Positions 33,912-43,141 of a DNA stretch of 51,600 nt are shown here, piece after piece. Both the position numbers and the translations under genes were made by a program. The notes under the pieces were generated by a model, which saw only the letters and a list, made by a program, of their open reading frames with translations, did no database searches and was not told the DNA's origin. Location of the stretch: positions 1-51,600 of the forward strand of contig CALBAK010000083.1 of assembly GCA_937926445.1 (NCBI GenBank). Direction: 5' to 3'. Within the stretch, counting starts at the first letter, position 1. Each line of letters starts with the position of its first letter. Origin of the DNA: an uncultured Alphaproteobacteria bacterium. GTDB lineage: Bacteria; Pseudomonadota; Alphaproteobacteria; Geminicoccales; Geminicoccaceae.

Positions 33912-35711
33912 CTAGCCGTCCGCCCGCACCCGCACGTAGCGACCCGGCGCCGGCTCGATCGGCCGCAGCCCCCCCTCGCCCGGCCGGCGTGCCGGCACTC
34001 TCCGGTCGCCGCCGCCCCGCCGCAGCCAGGCGAGCCAGTGCGGCCACCAGCTCCCGGGGCGGAAACGGGCGGCCGACAGCCAAGTGTCGGGGTCGGCGGG
34101 TAGCGCCGCTCGGGTCCAATAGCCGTATTTGCCCGCCTCGGGCGGGTTGACCACACCAGCGATGTGGCCCGAGCCGCCCAGCACGAAGCGCACCGGTCCC
34201 GCGAGCCGCCGGGCCCCGGCGTAGGTCGACCGCCAGGGTGCGATGTGGTCCTCGCGGGTCGAGAGGAAGTAGGCGGGGTTGCGGATCCGGCCGAGGTCGA
34301 TCGGCACACCCAAGAGCCGCACCGCGTCCGGCTCGACGAGCCGGTTCTCGAGATAGAGCGCGCGCAGGTAGAAGCGGTGCATCATGTACGGCATGCGCGT
34401 GCCGTCGGCGTTCCAGTGCAGGAGATCGAAGGGTGGCGGCTCGCGGCCCAGGAGATAGTTCTGGACGAAGAAGCTCCAGACGAGATCGTTGGCCCGCAAC
34501 AGCGCGAAGACCCGTTGCATATGGCGGGCCTCGAGGCAGCCTCGTTGCGCCATGTGGCGTTCGAGGAGCTCGAGCTGGCGCTCGTCGATGAACACGCCGA
34601 GCTCACCCGGCTCGGCGAAATCGAGCATGGTCGTGAGGAAGGTGGCGCGCCCCACCCGCCGCTCGTCGCGCGCTGCGAGATAGGCGAGCAGGCAGGCTGT
34701 GAGCGTGCCGCCGAGGCAGTAGCCGAGGACGTCCACGACCCGCTCGCCGGTCGCCCGCTCGATGGCCTCGAGCGCCGAGAGCGGCCCCTCCTGCAAGTAA
34801 TCCTCGAAGCTCTTGTGGGCAAGCTCCGGGCCGGGATTCACCCAGGACAGCACGAACACCGTGAGCCCCTGGTCGACGCACCAGCGCACGAAGCTGTTCC
34901 GCGGGCGCAGGTCGAGAATGTAGTACTTGTTGATCCAGGGCGGCACGATCAGGAGCGGGCGGGTCCGCACCGTCTCGGTGCGCGGCGCGTATTGGACGAG
35001 CTGGGCCAGCTCCGTCTCGTACACGACCGCCCCCTCGGTCGTCGCGAGGTCGCGACCGAGCACGAAGGCATCGGCCCGGCCGGGGGCAGCCGGCAGCCGG
35101 CCGCGGCCGCGTTCGAGGTCGGCCAAGAGCCGCTCGAGGCCGCGCGCGAGGCTCTCGCCGCGGCTCTTCGCCGCCTCGCGCAGCACCACGGGGTTGGTCG
35201 CCGGGTGGTTGGTAGGGGCCAGCGCCTCGAGCGCGAGACGAATGTAGAAAACGGCCCGCGCCCGGGTCTTCGGATCGAGCCCCGGTGCCCGCTCGACGAG
35301 CTCGCGCACCCAGGCGCAGCTCATGAGATAGACCTGCTTCAGGGTGTCGAAGCGGAAGTCCTCCTCCCAGTCCGGGTCGGCGAAGCGGCGATCGCCCGGC
35401 TCCGGCGTCCAGAGCGGCGGCAGCGTCGGGTCGATGCGTCGAGCGAGTTGGCGTGCCTGCAGCGCCGCGAGCCGCGCATGCCAATCGAGGATCGCCGCGG
35501 TGAGCCGGTCGGGCTCGGCCAACAGCGCCCGGGCGAGCTCCTCGAGCGTCGCCGCGACGATCTCCGGGGCGGGTATCTCGAAGGTCTCGTGCTCTACCAC
35601 GAGCCGTTCGACGACCGCCGCGCCGACCCGGCCCGCTCGTCCGGCGAGTGCGGCGAGCCGCTCGAGGAGCTCGGCCGGCTCCGGTGTGTCGACCGTCGTG
35701 GGCCCCGGCAT
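33912..35711 (-). CDS. phaC: Class I poly(3-hydroxyalkanoate) synthase
   Basis: 599 aa, matching class I length. The lipase-like box GYCLGG carries the nucleophile Cys332; Asp488 (TREDHIAPW) and His516 (GGSGHIAGVVNPP) complete the triad, with the same spacing as in the Cupriavidus enzyme. PPWINKYYILDL and RPRNSFVRWCVDQG are signature segments. It polymerises 3-hydroxyacyl-CoA into PHA on granules coated by phasin. It lies 84 bp after the CapA-like gene, at the end of a six-gene minus-strand array. Confidence 0.96.
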   Translation of the reverse strand: MPGPTTVDTPEPAELLERLAALAGRAGRVGAAVVERLVVEHETFEIPAPEIVAATLEELARALLAEPDRLTAAILDWHARLAALQARQLARRIDPTLPPLWTPEPGDRRFADPDWEEDFRFDTLKQVYLMSCAWVRELVERAPGLDPKTRARAVFYIRLALEALAPTNHPATNPVVLREAAKSRGESLARGLERLLADLERGRGRLPAAPGRADAFVLGRDLATTEGAVVYETELAQLVQYAPRTETVRTRPLLIVPPWINKYYILDLRPRNSFVRWCVDQGLTVFVLSWVNPGPELAHKSFEDYLQEGPLSALEAIERATGERVVDVLGYCLGGTLTACLLAYLAARDERRVGRATFLTTMLDFAEPGELGVFIDERQLELLERHMAQRGCLEARHMQRVFALLRANDLVWSFFVQNYLLGREPPPFDLLHWNADGTRMPYMMHRFYLRALYLENRLVEPDAVRLLGVPIDLGRIRNPAYFLSTREDHIAPWRSTYAGARRLAGPVRFVLGGSGHIAGVVNPPEAGKYGYWTRAALPADPDTWLSAARFRPGSWWPHWLAWLRRGGGDRRVPARRPGEGGLRPIEPAPGRYVRVRADG

Positions 35712-35795
35712 CCTCGGCGCCTGCTCCTCGGGATTGCCCGGCCATCCTGCAGGGCGCTCGTCGGCGCCGCAACGCGGCAACGCCGCCGTAGCGGC

Positions 35796-36920
35796 TCACT
35801 GTGGCGGCGGTGCGGCCTCGATCACGAGCCGGCCTGCCTCGAGCCGTACGGCGGTGCCGAAAGGCCGGCTCTCGCGGCCCAGGATCCCGGCGAGCCACGC
35901 GGCGTCCTCGGGTGCGGCGCGCTCGAGCCGGAGGCGACGGATCCGAAGCGGCACGGCCTCGTACGCCACGAGCCTGCCGTCGCGCCGGTCGAGCGTGGGC
36001 AGATGCGCGAGCACGAGATCGGGGTGGAACGCCTCGTAGCCGCCGATCCCCTCGTAGTCGTTCAAGACGTCCCCGGCACCGTAGAGGATGGCCCGATCGG
36101 AGCGGATCTCGACCGGCCGCGGATGGTGCGAGGAGTGGCCGAAGACGAGGTCGACCCCGCCCCGCTCGACGAGGCCGCGAGCGAAGCGGCGCTGCGCCTC
36201 GCTCACGGCATAGCCCCAGTTCGAGCCCCAATGGATCGAGAGGATCACCCGATCGCCGGGCCGGCGGGCGGCCTCGATCCGCGCTGCGAGGTCGGCGAGC
36301 ACGGCGGCGCCGAGATCGGGGATGCGCACCACCCCGGGCCGGTCCGGCCCTGCCGCCCAGTGCTCCGGTACGCCCGAAGAGCCGTGCGCCACGGCGAAGA
36401 GCAGGAGCCGGCCGCCGCCCGGAGCCCGGAGCGCGGCAGGCGCCCACGCTTGTTCGAGATCGCGGCCGGCACCGGCGGTGGCGATCCCGGCCGCGTGCAG
36501 CCGCTCGAGGGTTTCGATAAGTCCTTCCGGTCCCCAGTCGAGTACGTGGTTGTTGGCGAGCGTGACGGCGTCGAGCCCGATCGCCCGCAGAACCGGCAGG
36601 TTGCCGGGGCTCATGCGGTAGTTGATGCCCTTCGCAAGCCACCGCTCGCTCCGGGTGACCGCGGTCTCGAGATTGGCGATGCGCAGATGTGGCGCTCGCC
36701 GGGCGAGTTCGGTCGGGAGCTCGCCCCAGACATAGGACCAGGGCACCGGTCGCGGGATCGGCCCCGACGCCGCTTCCGCGAGCGCCACGTAAGCGAGGGC
36801 CGATTCCATCGCCGGCTCGTGGATGGTGGGCTCGACCGGATCGGGCAGGATCTGGTCGATCCCCCGCCCGGTCATGACGTCGCCCAAGAGCAGAAGGCGC
36901 AGCTCGGCCTCGCTCGCCAT
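35796..36920 (-). CDS. CapA family protein (poly-gamma-glutamate-synthesis type metallophosphatase fold)
   Basis: 374 aa from ATG 36920 with GGGGGAGG upstream. The CapA signatures LLLGDVMTGRGID, NLETAVT, LANNHVLDWG, SIHWGSNWGY and FGHSSHHPRPVEI carry the metal-binding residues. No signal peptide is evident, unlike exported CapA. Members are linked to polyglutamate export, but many soluble ones have unknown roles. Co-directional with the genes around it. Confidence 0.9.
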   Translation of the reverse strand: MASEAELRLLLLGDVMTGRGIDQILPDPVEPTIHEPAMESALAYVALAEAASGPIPRPVPWSYVWGELPTELARRAPHLRIANLETAVTRSERWLAKGINYRMSPGNLPVLRAIGLDAVTLANNHVLDWGPEGLIETLERLHAAGIATAGAGRDLEQAWAPAALRAPGGGRLLLFAVAHGSSGVPEHWAAGPDRPGVVRIPDLGAAVLADLAARIEAARRPGDRVILSIHWGSNWGYAVSEAQRRFARGLVERGGVDLVFGHSSHHPRPVEIRSDRAILYGAGDVLNDYEGIGGYEAFHPDLVLAHLPTLDRRDGRLVAYEAVPLRIRRLRLERAAPEDAAWLAGILGRESRPFGTAVRLEAGRLVIEAAPPPQ

Positions 36921-36945
36921 CGCCCCAACCTCCCCCGGCTCCTCT

Positions 36946-37332
36946 TCAGCGCGGCTGCGGGAGCTCGCCCGCGGCGCAGGCGAGGAGCCACGCGACGATC
37001 CGGCGGCGTTCCTCGGGATCCCGCCCGTGGTGGCGTTCGAGGAACCGATCGAGCCCCTCCGAGCCGCGCCGCTCGCGGCAGGTTGCCAGAAGGTCGGGCA
37101 GTGAGCGTCCATGACAGCCGCCGCAGCGGGCCTGAACGAGCGCCTCCTCGCTGGGCGCCGGAGCCTGCGCCGCGGCTCCCGCGGCCACCCCGAAAAGGCT
37201 AGCGAGCCCGAGGAGACCGGCTGCGAGCGGTCCGACGCGTCTTGCGGGTCGGGACCCAGAAGGTCGCGGGCTTACCCTCGAGCCAGGCGACGAACCGACG
37301 GATCTCGGGATCGGCACGGATGGTCGCGACAT
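36946..37332 (-). CDS. Small exported c-type cytochrome
   Basis: Up to 128 aa. A single haem-attachment motif CGGCH is followed by GRSLPDLLATC, then LDRFLERHHGRDPEERRRIVAWLLAC, which resembles short alphaproteobacterial cytochromes with an FLxxHH segment. A signal peptide is clear (RRVGPLAAGLLGLASLFGVAAGAAAQA). The start is uncertain: the only ATG (37332) gives an unusually long basic n-region and a 134-nt overlap with the HNH gene, and no better start codon exists. It is probably translated by coupling from the upstream gene. Confidence 0.72.
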   Translation of the reverse strand: MSRPSVPIPRSVGSSPGSRVSPRPSGSRPARRVGPLAAGLLGLASLFGVAAGAAAQAPAPSEEALVQARCGGCHGRSLPDLLATCRERRGSEGLDRFLERHHGRDPEERRRIVAWLLACAAGELPQPR

Positions 37333-37576
37333 CGTAGAACAGCCGTTCGAGTTCGCTCTCGCTCCAGAGGCAGTGCAGTTTACGGTGACAGATCCGGTGC
37401 AGGAAGACCGTCTCGCGCCCCCCTCGGACCTTGGGCACGAGATGATGCCGGTCGACGCTTCCCCCCTCGATCATCGGCCGGCCGCAGATCGGGCAGTACC
37501 CGAGCGATCGCCCCTCCTCACTGCCGCGCGACCCGGCCGCCGGGAGGTTCGCCTCGAGCGGCGGCAGTCGCCTCAA
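37199..37576 (-). CDS. Small HNH-type nuclease-like protein
   Basis: 125 aa from a TTG at 37576 that overlaps the hydrolase stop by 4 nt (TTGA). A CPICG zinc knuckle is followed by VDRHHLVPKVRGG and LHRICHRKLHCLW, the HNH core, and a basic tail. The pattern matches a short HNH family common in proteobacteria whose targets are unknown. The third residue of the HNH triad is not an obvious Asn. The cytochrome reading frame overlaps its 3' third. Confidence 0.75.
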   Translation of the reverse strand: MRRLPPLEANLPAAGSRGSEEGRSLGYCPICGRPMIEGGSVDRHHLVPKVRGGRETVFLHRICHRKLHCLWSESELERLFYDVATIRADPEIRRFVAWLEGKPATFWVPTRKTRRTARSRSPRAR

Positions 37577-38487
37577 AGCAGCCCCAGCCGTTCCAGGAAG
37601 GCCGAGAGCGCCCCGGCCACGAGGTCCGGCTCCTCGCGATGCGGGAAGTGCCCCGAATGCTCGGCGAAGCCGAGCTCGAGGTCGCGGAAGGTGGTGGGCA
37701 GGGTGTCCGCCCAATCCGCCCGCAGCACCGGGTCGTGGCGGCCCCAGAGCACGCGGGTGGGAAGGTCGATCGGCGGCAGGGCCGGTGCGCGGCCCTCGAT
37801 CGCCGCGAGCCGGGCGGGCGCGATCGACCGATACCAGTCGAAGCCGCCCGCGAGATTGCCGGGGGCCAGAAAGACCTCGACCCAGCGGTCGAGATCGGCC
37901 TCGAACACGTCCTCGCGATGCGCCCAATGGCGCAGGAAATGGCCGATATAGGCCCGGCAGGTGGCGGGCGAGGCGCCGACGAGGGTGGGCGCGAAGGGCT
38001 GCTGGTTGAAGGTCTGGTACCAGATCTCGGCGATCTGCCGCGGTGCCGCCCAGCGCGCGCCGATCCCGGGGTGCGGGCAGTCCATCAAGAAGAGCCCGGC
38101 GAGCCGGTCGGGGGCGAGGCGCGCCATCGCCTGGGCCACATAGGCGCCCACATCGTGCGCCACGACCACCACCCGTGCTGCGCCGATCGCATCGAGCAGT
38201 GCCAGGAGGTGGCGGGCGTGGACCTCGGGGCCGATCGCGGCCGAGGGCTCGGCCTCCCACTTACCGGTCGCTCCGAAGCCGCGCAGGTCGGGGGCGAGGC
38301 AGTCGCAGCGTCCGGCCAGCCGCTCGATCAGGGGCCGCCAGGTGAGCCACCATTCGGGCCAGCCGTGCAGCATCAAGAGCGGCGTGCCGGCGCCGTGCCG
38401 AACCAGGTGCATGCATCCCTCGGGCAGCTCGACGAGCCGGCTCGACCAGCCGAGCTCGCGGGCCGCGCGGATCGCCGGATGTGTCAT
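37573..38487 (-). CDS. Alpha/beta hydrolase, haloacetate dehalogenase/epoxide hydrolase-like
   Basis: 304 aa. HGWPEWW at 41-47 is the oxyanion HGxP motif, the nucleophile is Asp112 in AHDVGAY, the acid is in WGRHDPV and the base in HSGHFPHREEPD. An Asp nucleophile with HGWP favours the dehalogenase/epoxide hydrolase branch over esterases. Start overlaps the preceding SDR stop by 4 nt. Confidence 0.88.
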   Translation of the reverse strand: MTHPAIRAARELGWSSRLVELPEGCMHLVRHGAGTPLLMLHGWPEWWLTWRPLIERLAGRCDCLAPDLRGFGATGKWEAEPSAAIGPEVHARHLLALLDAIGAARVVVVAHDVGAYVAQAMARLAPDRLAGLFLMDCPHPGIGARWAAPRQIAEIWYQTFNQQPFAPTLVGASPATCRAYIGHFLRHWAHREDVFEADLDRWVEVFLAPGNLAGGFDWYRSIAPARLAAIEGRAPALPPIDLPTRVLWGRHDPVLRADWADTLPTTFRDLELGFAEHSGHFPHREEPDLVAGALSAFLERLGLL

Positions 38488-39257
38488 TCGCCGAGGGCTC
38501 CGTGCGGGGTGAGCCAGCCCAGCTGCTGGCCCCCGTCGAGGGTGATCATCTGCCCGGTCATCGACCGCGCCCGCAGGATGAAGGCGAGCGCGTCCGCGAT
38601 CTCTTCGGGGCTGCTGCCGCGCCTGAGCGGCATCTTGGCGCAGAGGGCCGCGAAATCGGCCTCGGTCGTGCCGGCCGCCGGCAAAGTCGGCCCCGGCCCG
38701 ATCGCGTTGACCCGGATCCTGGGGGCGAGCTCGCGCGCCAACACCTGCGTCACGCCCCAGAGCCCGAAGCGGCTCGCGGTGTAGGAGAGATAGTTGGGCG
38801 TGGGGTTGAAGATCCGCTCGTCCAGGAGGTTCACGATCAGCCCCTCGGCCGTCTCGGGCAGGGCTCGGACGAAGTCGCGGCAGAGGAAGGTGGGTGCGGA
38901 TAGATTGACCGCGAGATGCCGCCGCCAGCCCTCTTCGGAAAGCGTGGCGAGCCGATCGAGCTCGAAGATCGAGGCGTTGTTGACGAGCACGCCCGGCGGC
39001 CCGAGCGCCTCGACCGCACGCGGTACGATGGTCGCGACCTCCTCACCGCGCTCGAGGTCGGCCCGCACGACGGTCACCCGTCGGCCGAGCGCGCGGATCT
39101 CCGCCGCCGTGGCCTCCGCCTCGGCGAGCGAGCCGCGGACGTGGAGTGCGACGTCGAACCCCTCGCGGGCGAGCCGGAGCGCGAGCACCCGGCCGATCCG
39201 CCGCGCCGCCCCCGTCACCAACGCCCGCCGCGGCAACCCTTCCGACCCCGAGGTCAC
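38484..39257 (-). CDS. SDR-family protein, pteridine-reductase-like, with catalytic Lys replaced by Arg
   Basis: 257 aa. TGAARRIG at 15-22 and NNAS at 93-96. In pteridine reductases the triad is Asp-Tyr-Lys; here Asp146 (NLLDERI) and Tyr159 fit, but the Lys four residues after Tyr is Arg163 (YTASR, codon CGC). The NAIGPGPTLP segment is typical of this alphaproteobacterial branch. It heads a six-gene overlapping array with the hydrolase, HNH protein, cytochrome, CapA and PhaC. Activity is uncertain because of the substitution. Confidence 0.85.
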   Translation of the reverse strand: MTSGSEGLPRRALVTGAARRIGRVLALRLAREGFDVALHVRGSLAEAEATAAEIRALGRRVTVVRADLERGEEVATIVPRAVEALGPPGVLVNNASIFELDRLATLSEEGWRRHLAVNLSAPTFLCRDFVRALPETAEGLIVNLLDERIFNPTPNYLSYTASRFGLWGVTQVLARELAPRIRVNAIGPGPTLPAAGTTEADFAALCAKMPLRRGSSPEEIADALAFILRARSMTGQMITLDGGQQLGWLTPHGALGE

Positions 39258-39394
39258 GTCCCGCTCCCGACGGCTCCTCCGCCCCCTCCCTTAGAGCCGG
39301 GCGGCCGCGCGGAAAAGCCGGGCCGGCCGCCGCCCCGGTTGCGGCCCGCCCACCTTCCGCTTAGGTCTGCGAAGCGAGACCGCCGAGCCGCCCG

Positions 39395-40165
39395 ATGCCC
39401 GACCAGCCCCGCGTCGCCCTGTTCGTCACCTGCCTCGTCGACCTGTTCCGGCCGAGCGTCGGGCTCGCCGCCGTCGAGCTCCTGGAGGCCGCCGGGTGCC
39501 GCGTCGAGCTGCCCGAGCCACAGATCTGCTGCGGCCAGCCCGCCTTCAACTCTGGTGATCGGCAGACGACCGAGAACCTCGCCCGACAGTTCATCCCCGC
39601 CCTCGAGCCCTACGACTATGTCGTGGCCCCGTCGGGCTCCTGCGCCGGCATCCTGCGCACCCATCTGGGCGAGCTCTTCGACAGCGATCCGGATTGGAAG
39701 ATGCGGGCCACCGCGCTCGCCGCCCGCTGCCACGAGCTCGTCTCCTTCCTGGTCGACGTGCGCGGGATGCGCACCGTCCCGGGGCGGCTCACCGCGCGCG
39801 TCACCTACCACGACAGCTGCTCGGGGCTCCGGGAGCTCGGGGTGAAGGCCCAGCCGCGGCGGCTACTCGCCGCCGTCTCCGGCCTGGAGCTCGTCGAGAT
39901 GGCGCGGAGCGAGACCTGCTGCGGCTTCGGTGGCACCTTCTGCGTCAAATATCCCGAGATCTCGACCCGGATGGTCGACGACAAGCTCGCCGATGCCCGC
40001 GCGACCGGTGCCGAGCTCCTGCTGGCGGGCGACCTCGGCTGCCTGCTCAACATGGCGGGCCGACTCGCCCGCAAGGGTGAGCGGATGGCCGTGCGGCACG
40101 TGGCGGAGGTGCTCGCCGGCCGGCTCGAGGATCCGCCGATCGCGGCAGTCCGGGAGGCCGGCTGA
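39395..40165 (+). CDS. lutA: L-lactate utilisation protein LutA (Fe-S / CCG domain)
   Basis: 256 aa. Two CCG domains with the cysteine clusters ICCGQPAFN and ETCCGFGGTF, separated by the PSGSCAGILR and YHDSCSGLRELG segments typical of LutA/LldE. LutABC oxidises L-lactate to pyruvate and feeds electrons to the respiratory chain. The stop overlaps the lutB start by 1 nt (TGATG). Confidence 0.93.
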   Translation: MPDQPRVALFVTCLVDLFRPSVGLAAVELLEAAGCRVELPEPQICCGQPAFNSGDRQTTENLARQFIPALEPYDYVVAPSGSCAGILRTHLGELFDSDPDWKMRATALAARCHELVSFLVDVRGMRTVPGRLTARVTYHDSCSGLRELGVKAQPRRLLAAVSGLELVEMARSETCCGFGGTFCVKYPEISTRMVDDKLADARATGAELLLAGDLGCLLNMAGRLARKGERMAVRHVAEVLAGRLEDPPIAAVREAG

Positions 40166-41577
40166 TGGAACCGCAGAGCCTAGCGTTCCGCGAGCGCGCG
40201 GCCGCCGCCCTGCAGGATCCGCACCTCGCCACCGCCCTTCGCCGTCTCGAGAGTGGCTGGCAGCGAGGTCGCGCTCGGGCCGCCGCGGCCCTGCCGGAGT
40301 TCGAGGCGCTGCGCGACGCGGCGGTCGCGATCAAGGACCACGTGCTCGAGAATCTCGACCTCTATCTCGAGATCTTCGAGCGACGCTTCACCGCAACGGG
40401 CGGGGTGCTCCACTGGGCCCGCGACGCCGCCGAGGCGCGGGCAATCGCGCTGCGCATCTGCCGCGAAGCCGGCGCTCGCACGGTCACCAAGTCGAAGAGC
40501 ATGGTGGCCGAAGAGATCGGCCTAAACGCCTTCCTCGAAGCGAACGGTCTCACGGTCGTCGAGACCGACCTCGGCGAGTATATCGTCCAGCTCGCGGGCG
40601 AGGTGCCGAGCCATCTCGTGGGCCCCGCGGTGCACATGACCCGCGAGCGCATCGCCGAGCTCTTCGCCCGCCATCACGGCGGCCCGCTGAAGCGGGATTC
40701 GGCCGAGCTCGTGGCCGAGGCCCGCCGTGTGCTGCGCCGGCGCTATCTCGAGGCCGATGTCGGCATCACGGGTGCCAATTTCCTCGTGGCCGAGACCGGC
40801 TCGATCGTCACCGTCACCAACGAAGGCAATGCCGAGCTCACCCAGGGCCTGCCGCGGGTCCATCTCTGCATCGCGAGCCTCGAGAAGGTGGTGCCCACCG
40901 TCGAGGACGCCTTCACCCTCCTCCGCCTCCTGGCCCGCTCGGCGACCGGCCAGGAATTCTCGGCCTACACGACCTTCCTGACCGGTCCCCGGCGGCGCAG
41001 CGAGCGCGACGGGCCCGAGGCGATGCACCTGATCCTGCTCGACAACGGCCGTTCGGCCATGGTCGGCGGGCCGTTCCGCGAGATGCTGCGCTGCATCCGT
41101 TGCGGGGCCTGCATGAACCATTGCCCGGTCTATCTGGCGGCCGGCGGCCACGCCTATGGATGGGTCTATGTGGGGCCGATGGGCTCGGTCCTGACCCCGC
41201 AATTCGCCGGGATCGAGCGAACCTGGACCCTGCCGACCGCCTCCACCTTCTGCGGCCGCTGCCAGGAGGTCTGCCCGGTCCGCATCCCGCTGCCCAAGCT
41301 CATGCGGCTCTGGCGGGAGGAGGCGCATCGCCGCCGCCTGCCGCCGCCCGTCGCCCGCTACGGCCTCGCCGCCTGGGCCTTCCTCGCCGAGCGACCGGCA
41401 CTCTACCGCTTCGTGACTCGGCTCGCGGTCGCGGGCCTCGGCCTGCTGGGCCGCCGTCACGGGCGCTTCTCGCGCCTGCCGCTCGCCGGCGGCTGGACAG
41501 TGAGCCGCGACCTACCGGCGCCTTCCGGCACGACCTTCCGCGCGCTCTGGAAGGCGCGCGCGCGGAGTCGGTCGTGA
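40165..41577 (+). CDS. lutB: L-lactate utilisation Fe-S protein LutB
   Basis: 470 aa. An N-terminal LUD domain (SKSMVAEEIGLNAFLEANG, VGITGANFLVAETGSIVTVTNEGN) is followed by a ferredoxin-like domain with two 4Fe-4S sites, CIRCGACMNHCPVY and CGRCQEVCPV, and a C-terminal helical region. Full length for the family. In most genomes lutC follows directly; here 1.56 kb intervene. Confidence 0.94.
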   Translation: MEPQSLAFRERAAAALQDPHLATALRRLESGWQRGRARAAAALPEFEALRDAAVAIKDHVLENLDLYLEIFERRFTATGGVLHWARDAAEARAIALRICREAGARTVTKSKSMVAEEIGLNAFLEANGLTVVETDLGEYIVQLAGEVPSHLVGPAVHMTRERIAELFARHHGGPLKRDSAELVAEARRVLRRRYLEADVGITGANFLVAETGSIVTVTNEGNAELTQGLPRVHLCIASLEKVVPTVEDAFTLLRLLARSATGQEFSAYTTFLTGPRRRSERDGPEAMHLILLDNGRSAMVGGPFREMLRCIRCGACMNHCPVYLAAGGHAYGWVYVGPMGSVLTPQFAGIERTWTLPTASTFCGRCQEVCPVRIPLPKLMRLWREEAHRRRLPPPVARYGLAAWAFLAERPALYRFVTRLAVAGLGLLGRRHGRFSRLPLAGGWTVSRDLPAPSGTTFRALWKARARSRS

Positions 41578-43141
41578 GCTGTTTCCGTTCTCCCGAGGCG
41601 AGCGACTCTCCCGGGGCGATCCACTCGGCCGTCCCGGCAGGCGGCGCCGGCGGCTCGCAACCGGCGCCGCCGAAGCCGACCGCGCGGCGCGCCTGTCCTC
41701 GCGCGTCGTTCGGCCACTGCGGCCGGAAAACAGCGGGCCCGACGAAGGCTCCCTTCGCCCCGGGACGAGCGGAGCCGTCCGTGGCGGGCGGTCCCGCCGC
41801 CTCGACGTTTCTTTCCTCGGATGCGGGGCCGGTCGAGCCGGTGCTGTCGCGCGGGTCGGCCCGAGACGTCGAGGCTTCGTCGTCGCGCGCGCCCGCTGAC
41901 ACGCACCGGCGGGCCCCTCGGCAGCGCCGCATCGGTGTAGCCGATACCGCCGGCAGGAGCACCGCCCGCGCCCCCTCGGCCCCCGCCGAGCTTCCCGTGG
42001 CGGGCGAGCGGGCTCGGAAGGCGGTGGGCGCGGCGCAGGGCTCCTCCACCGCGTCCCTACCGGCTGCATCGGTGGGGATCGCCGCGGCCCGTGCGCCCGC
42101 CGAAAGCCGAGCGCGGACGATGCAATCACGCTGCGGCGGCTTTGCGGCCGAGAAACGGTCGGCGCCGTTCGGTACGGAGTGTCCGAGGACATCGGCTGGC
42201 GGCATCGGGCTCGAACGCGGGCCGACCCCGCGAGCGGCCCTCGCTCCGCCGCAGACGATCATTGCCGAGCGTGCGCGGACCCGTGCAGCGAGCCTTTTCC
42301 GACCACTCGGTCTGCGGTTCCGCTCGAACTCGGATCGCGAGCCTCCGCGGACCTCTGCGGCATGGCCGCTGCCGATCGCGCACGCTCCCCGCGCAGCCGG
42401 GACGGGGTATCGGCCGGCGCCGCTCCGCCGTCCGGGAAGTGCTCTCGGCCCGATGGTGGACGACGCGTGGCGCGCTCCGTCAGCCGCGAGCGAAGCCGCT
42501 TTCACCACCCGGGATCGCCACCCGGCCGAGGCCGATACGACGGGCGGCGACCGCGCGGTACCGCCTCGCGCACCTGCGCCTGGCCCGAGTGCGGGCGAAC
42601 GCGGCCGGGTCATCGGGAACCCAACGGCCGGCTGCGGCGATCGGCGTCCCTCGCGGGTCGTCCCCGACCGATCGTTGGACTCCGTTGCCGCGACGGCGAA
42701 GCCTCTGCGTGGATCGCTCGGAACGCGCGCCAACAGCGAGATCGGACCCGTGGCGACGATCAGGGGAAGATACGGCTCACCCCGCGGTAGGGGCCGCGCC
42801 GGCCGGCTCTGGCCCGGCGCCCGCAAATCCGTGGACGCCACGCCATTCGTAGTCGACCCCTCGCGCCCGGCCGCGCTCGGTTCCCTCCTATCGCTCATCC
42901 GGCCGGCGAGGGCGCTCCCGGCCCGCCGAGGTCGGTGCGCCGCAGTCTCGTGCACCGCACGCGCGCGGCCGCCGAGCCGTTCGATCACGGATCGAATGAG
43001 CCCCGTCCGCGTCGCGGCGGCCCTCACCCCCCTCTTCCGCGCCCGGAACCGAGCGAGCCGACCGGGCTCGGGCTCGCGCGCGGTGCCGGCAGCGCCCGTT
43101 CCCGCCGCTGCTACAGTCGGTGCCCGCCCACGAGGTCGACC
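41578..43141. other. Gene-free spacer between lutB and lutC
   Basis: All six frames are mostly open because stop codons are rare at this GC content, but none shows the codon pattern of the neighbouring genes. The translations are Arg/Ser/Pro/Ala-rich without hydrophobic cores or motifs. No transposase, inverted terminal repeats or tRNA-like fold were seen. It contains the hairpin at 41640 and three copies of the octamer GCCGATAC in either orientation (41940, 42407, 42531). Confidence 0.65.
41640..41671 (+). terminator. Hairpin after lutB
   Basis: Perfect 11-bp stem GGCGGCGCCGG/CCGGCGCCGCC with a 10-nt loop, 62 bp beyond the lutB stop. No T tract. It could end lutAB transcription before the spacer. 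Confidence 0.45.

Noticed and set aside
41578-43141. Insertion sequence or transposon in the lut operon
   Set aside because: No transposase motifs, terminal inverted repeats or target-site duplication could be seen at the edges of the spacer.
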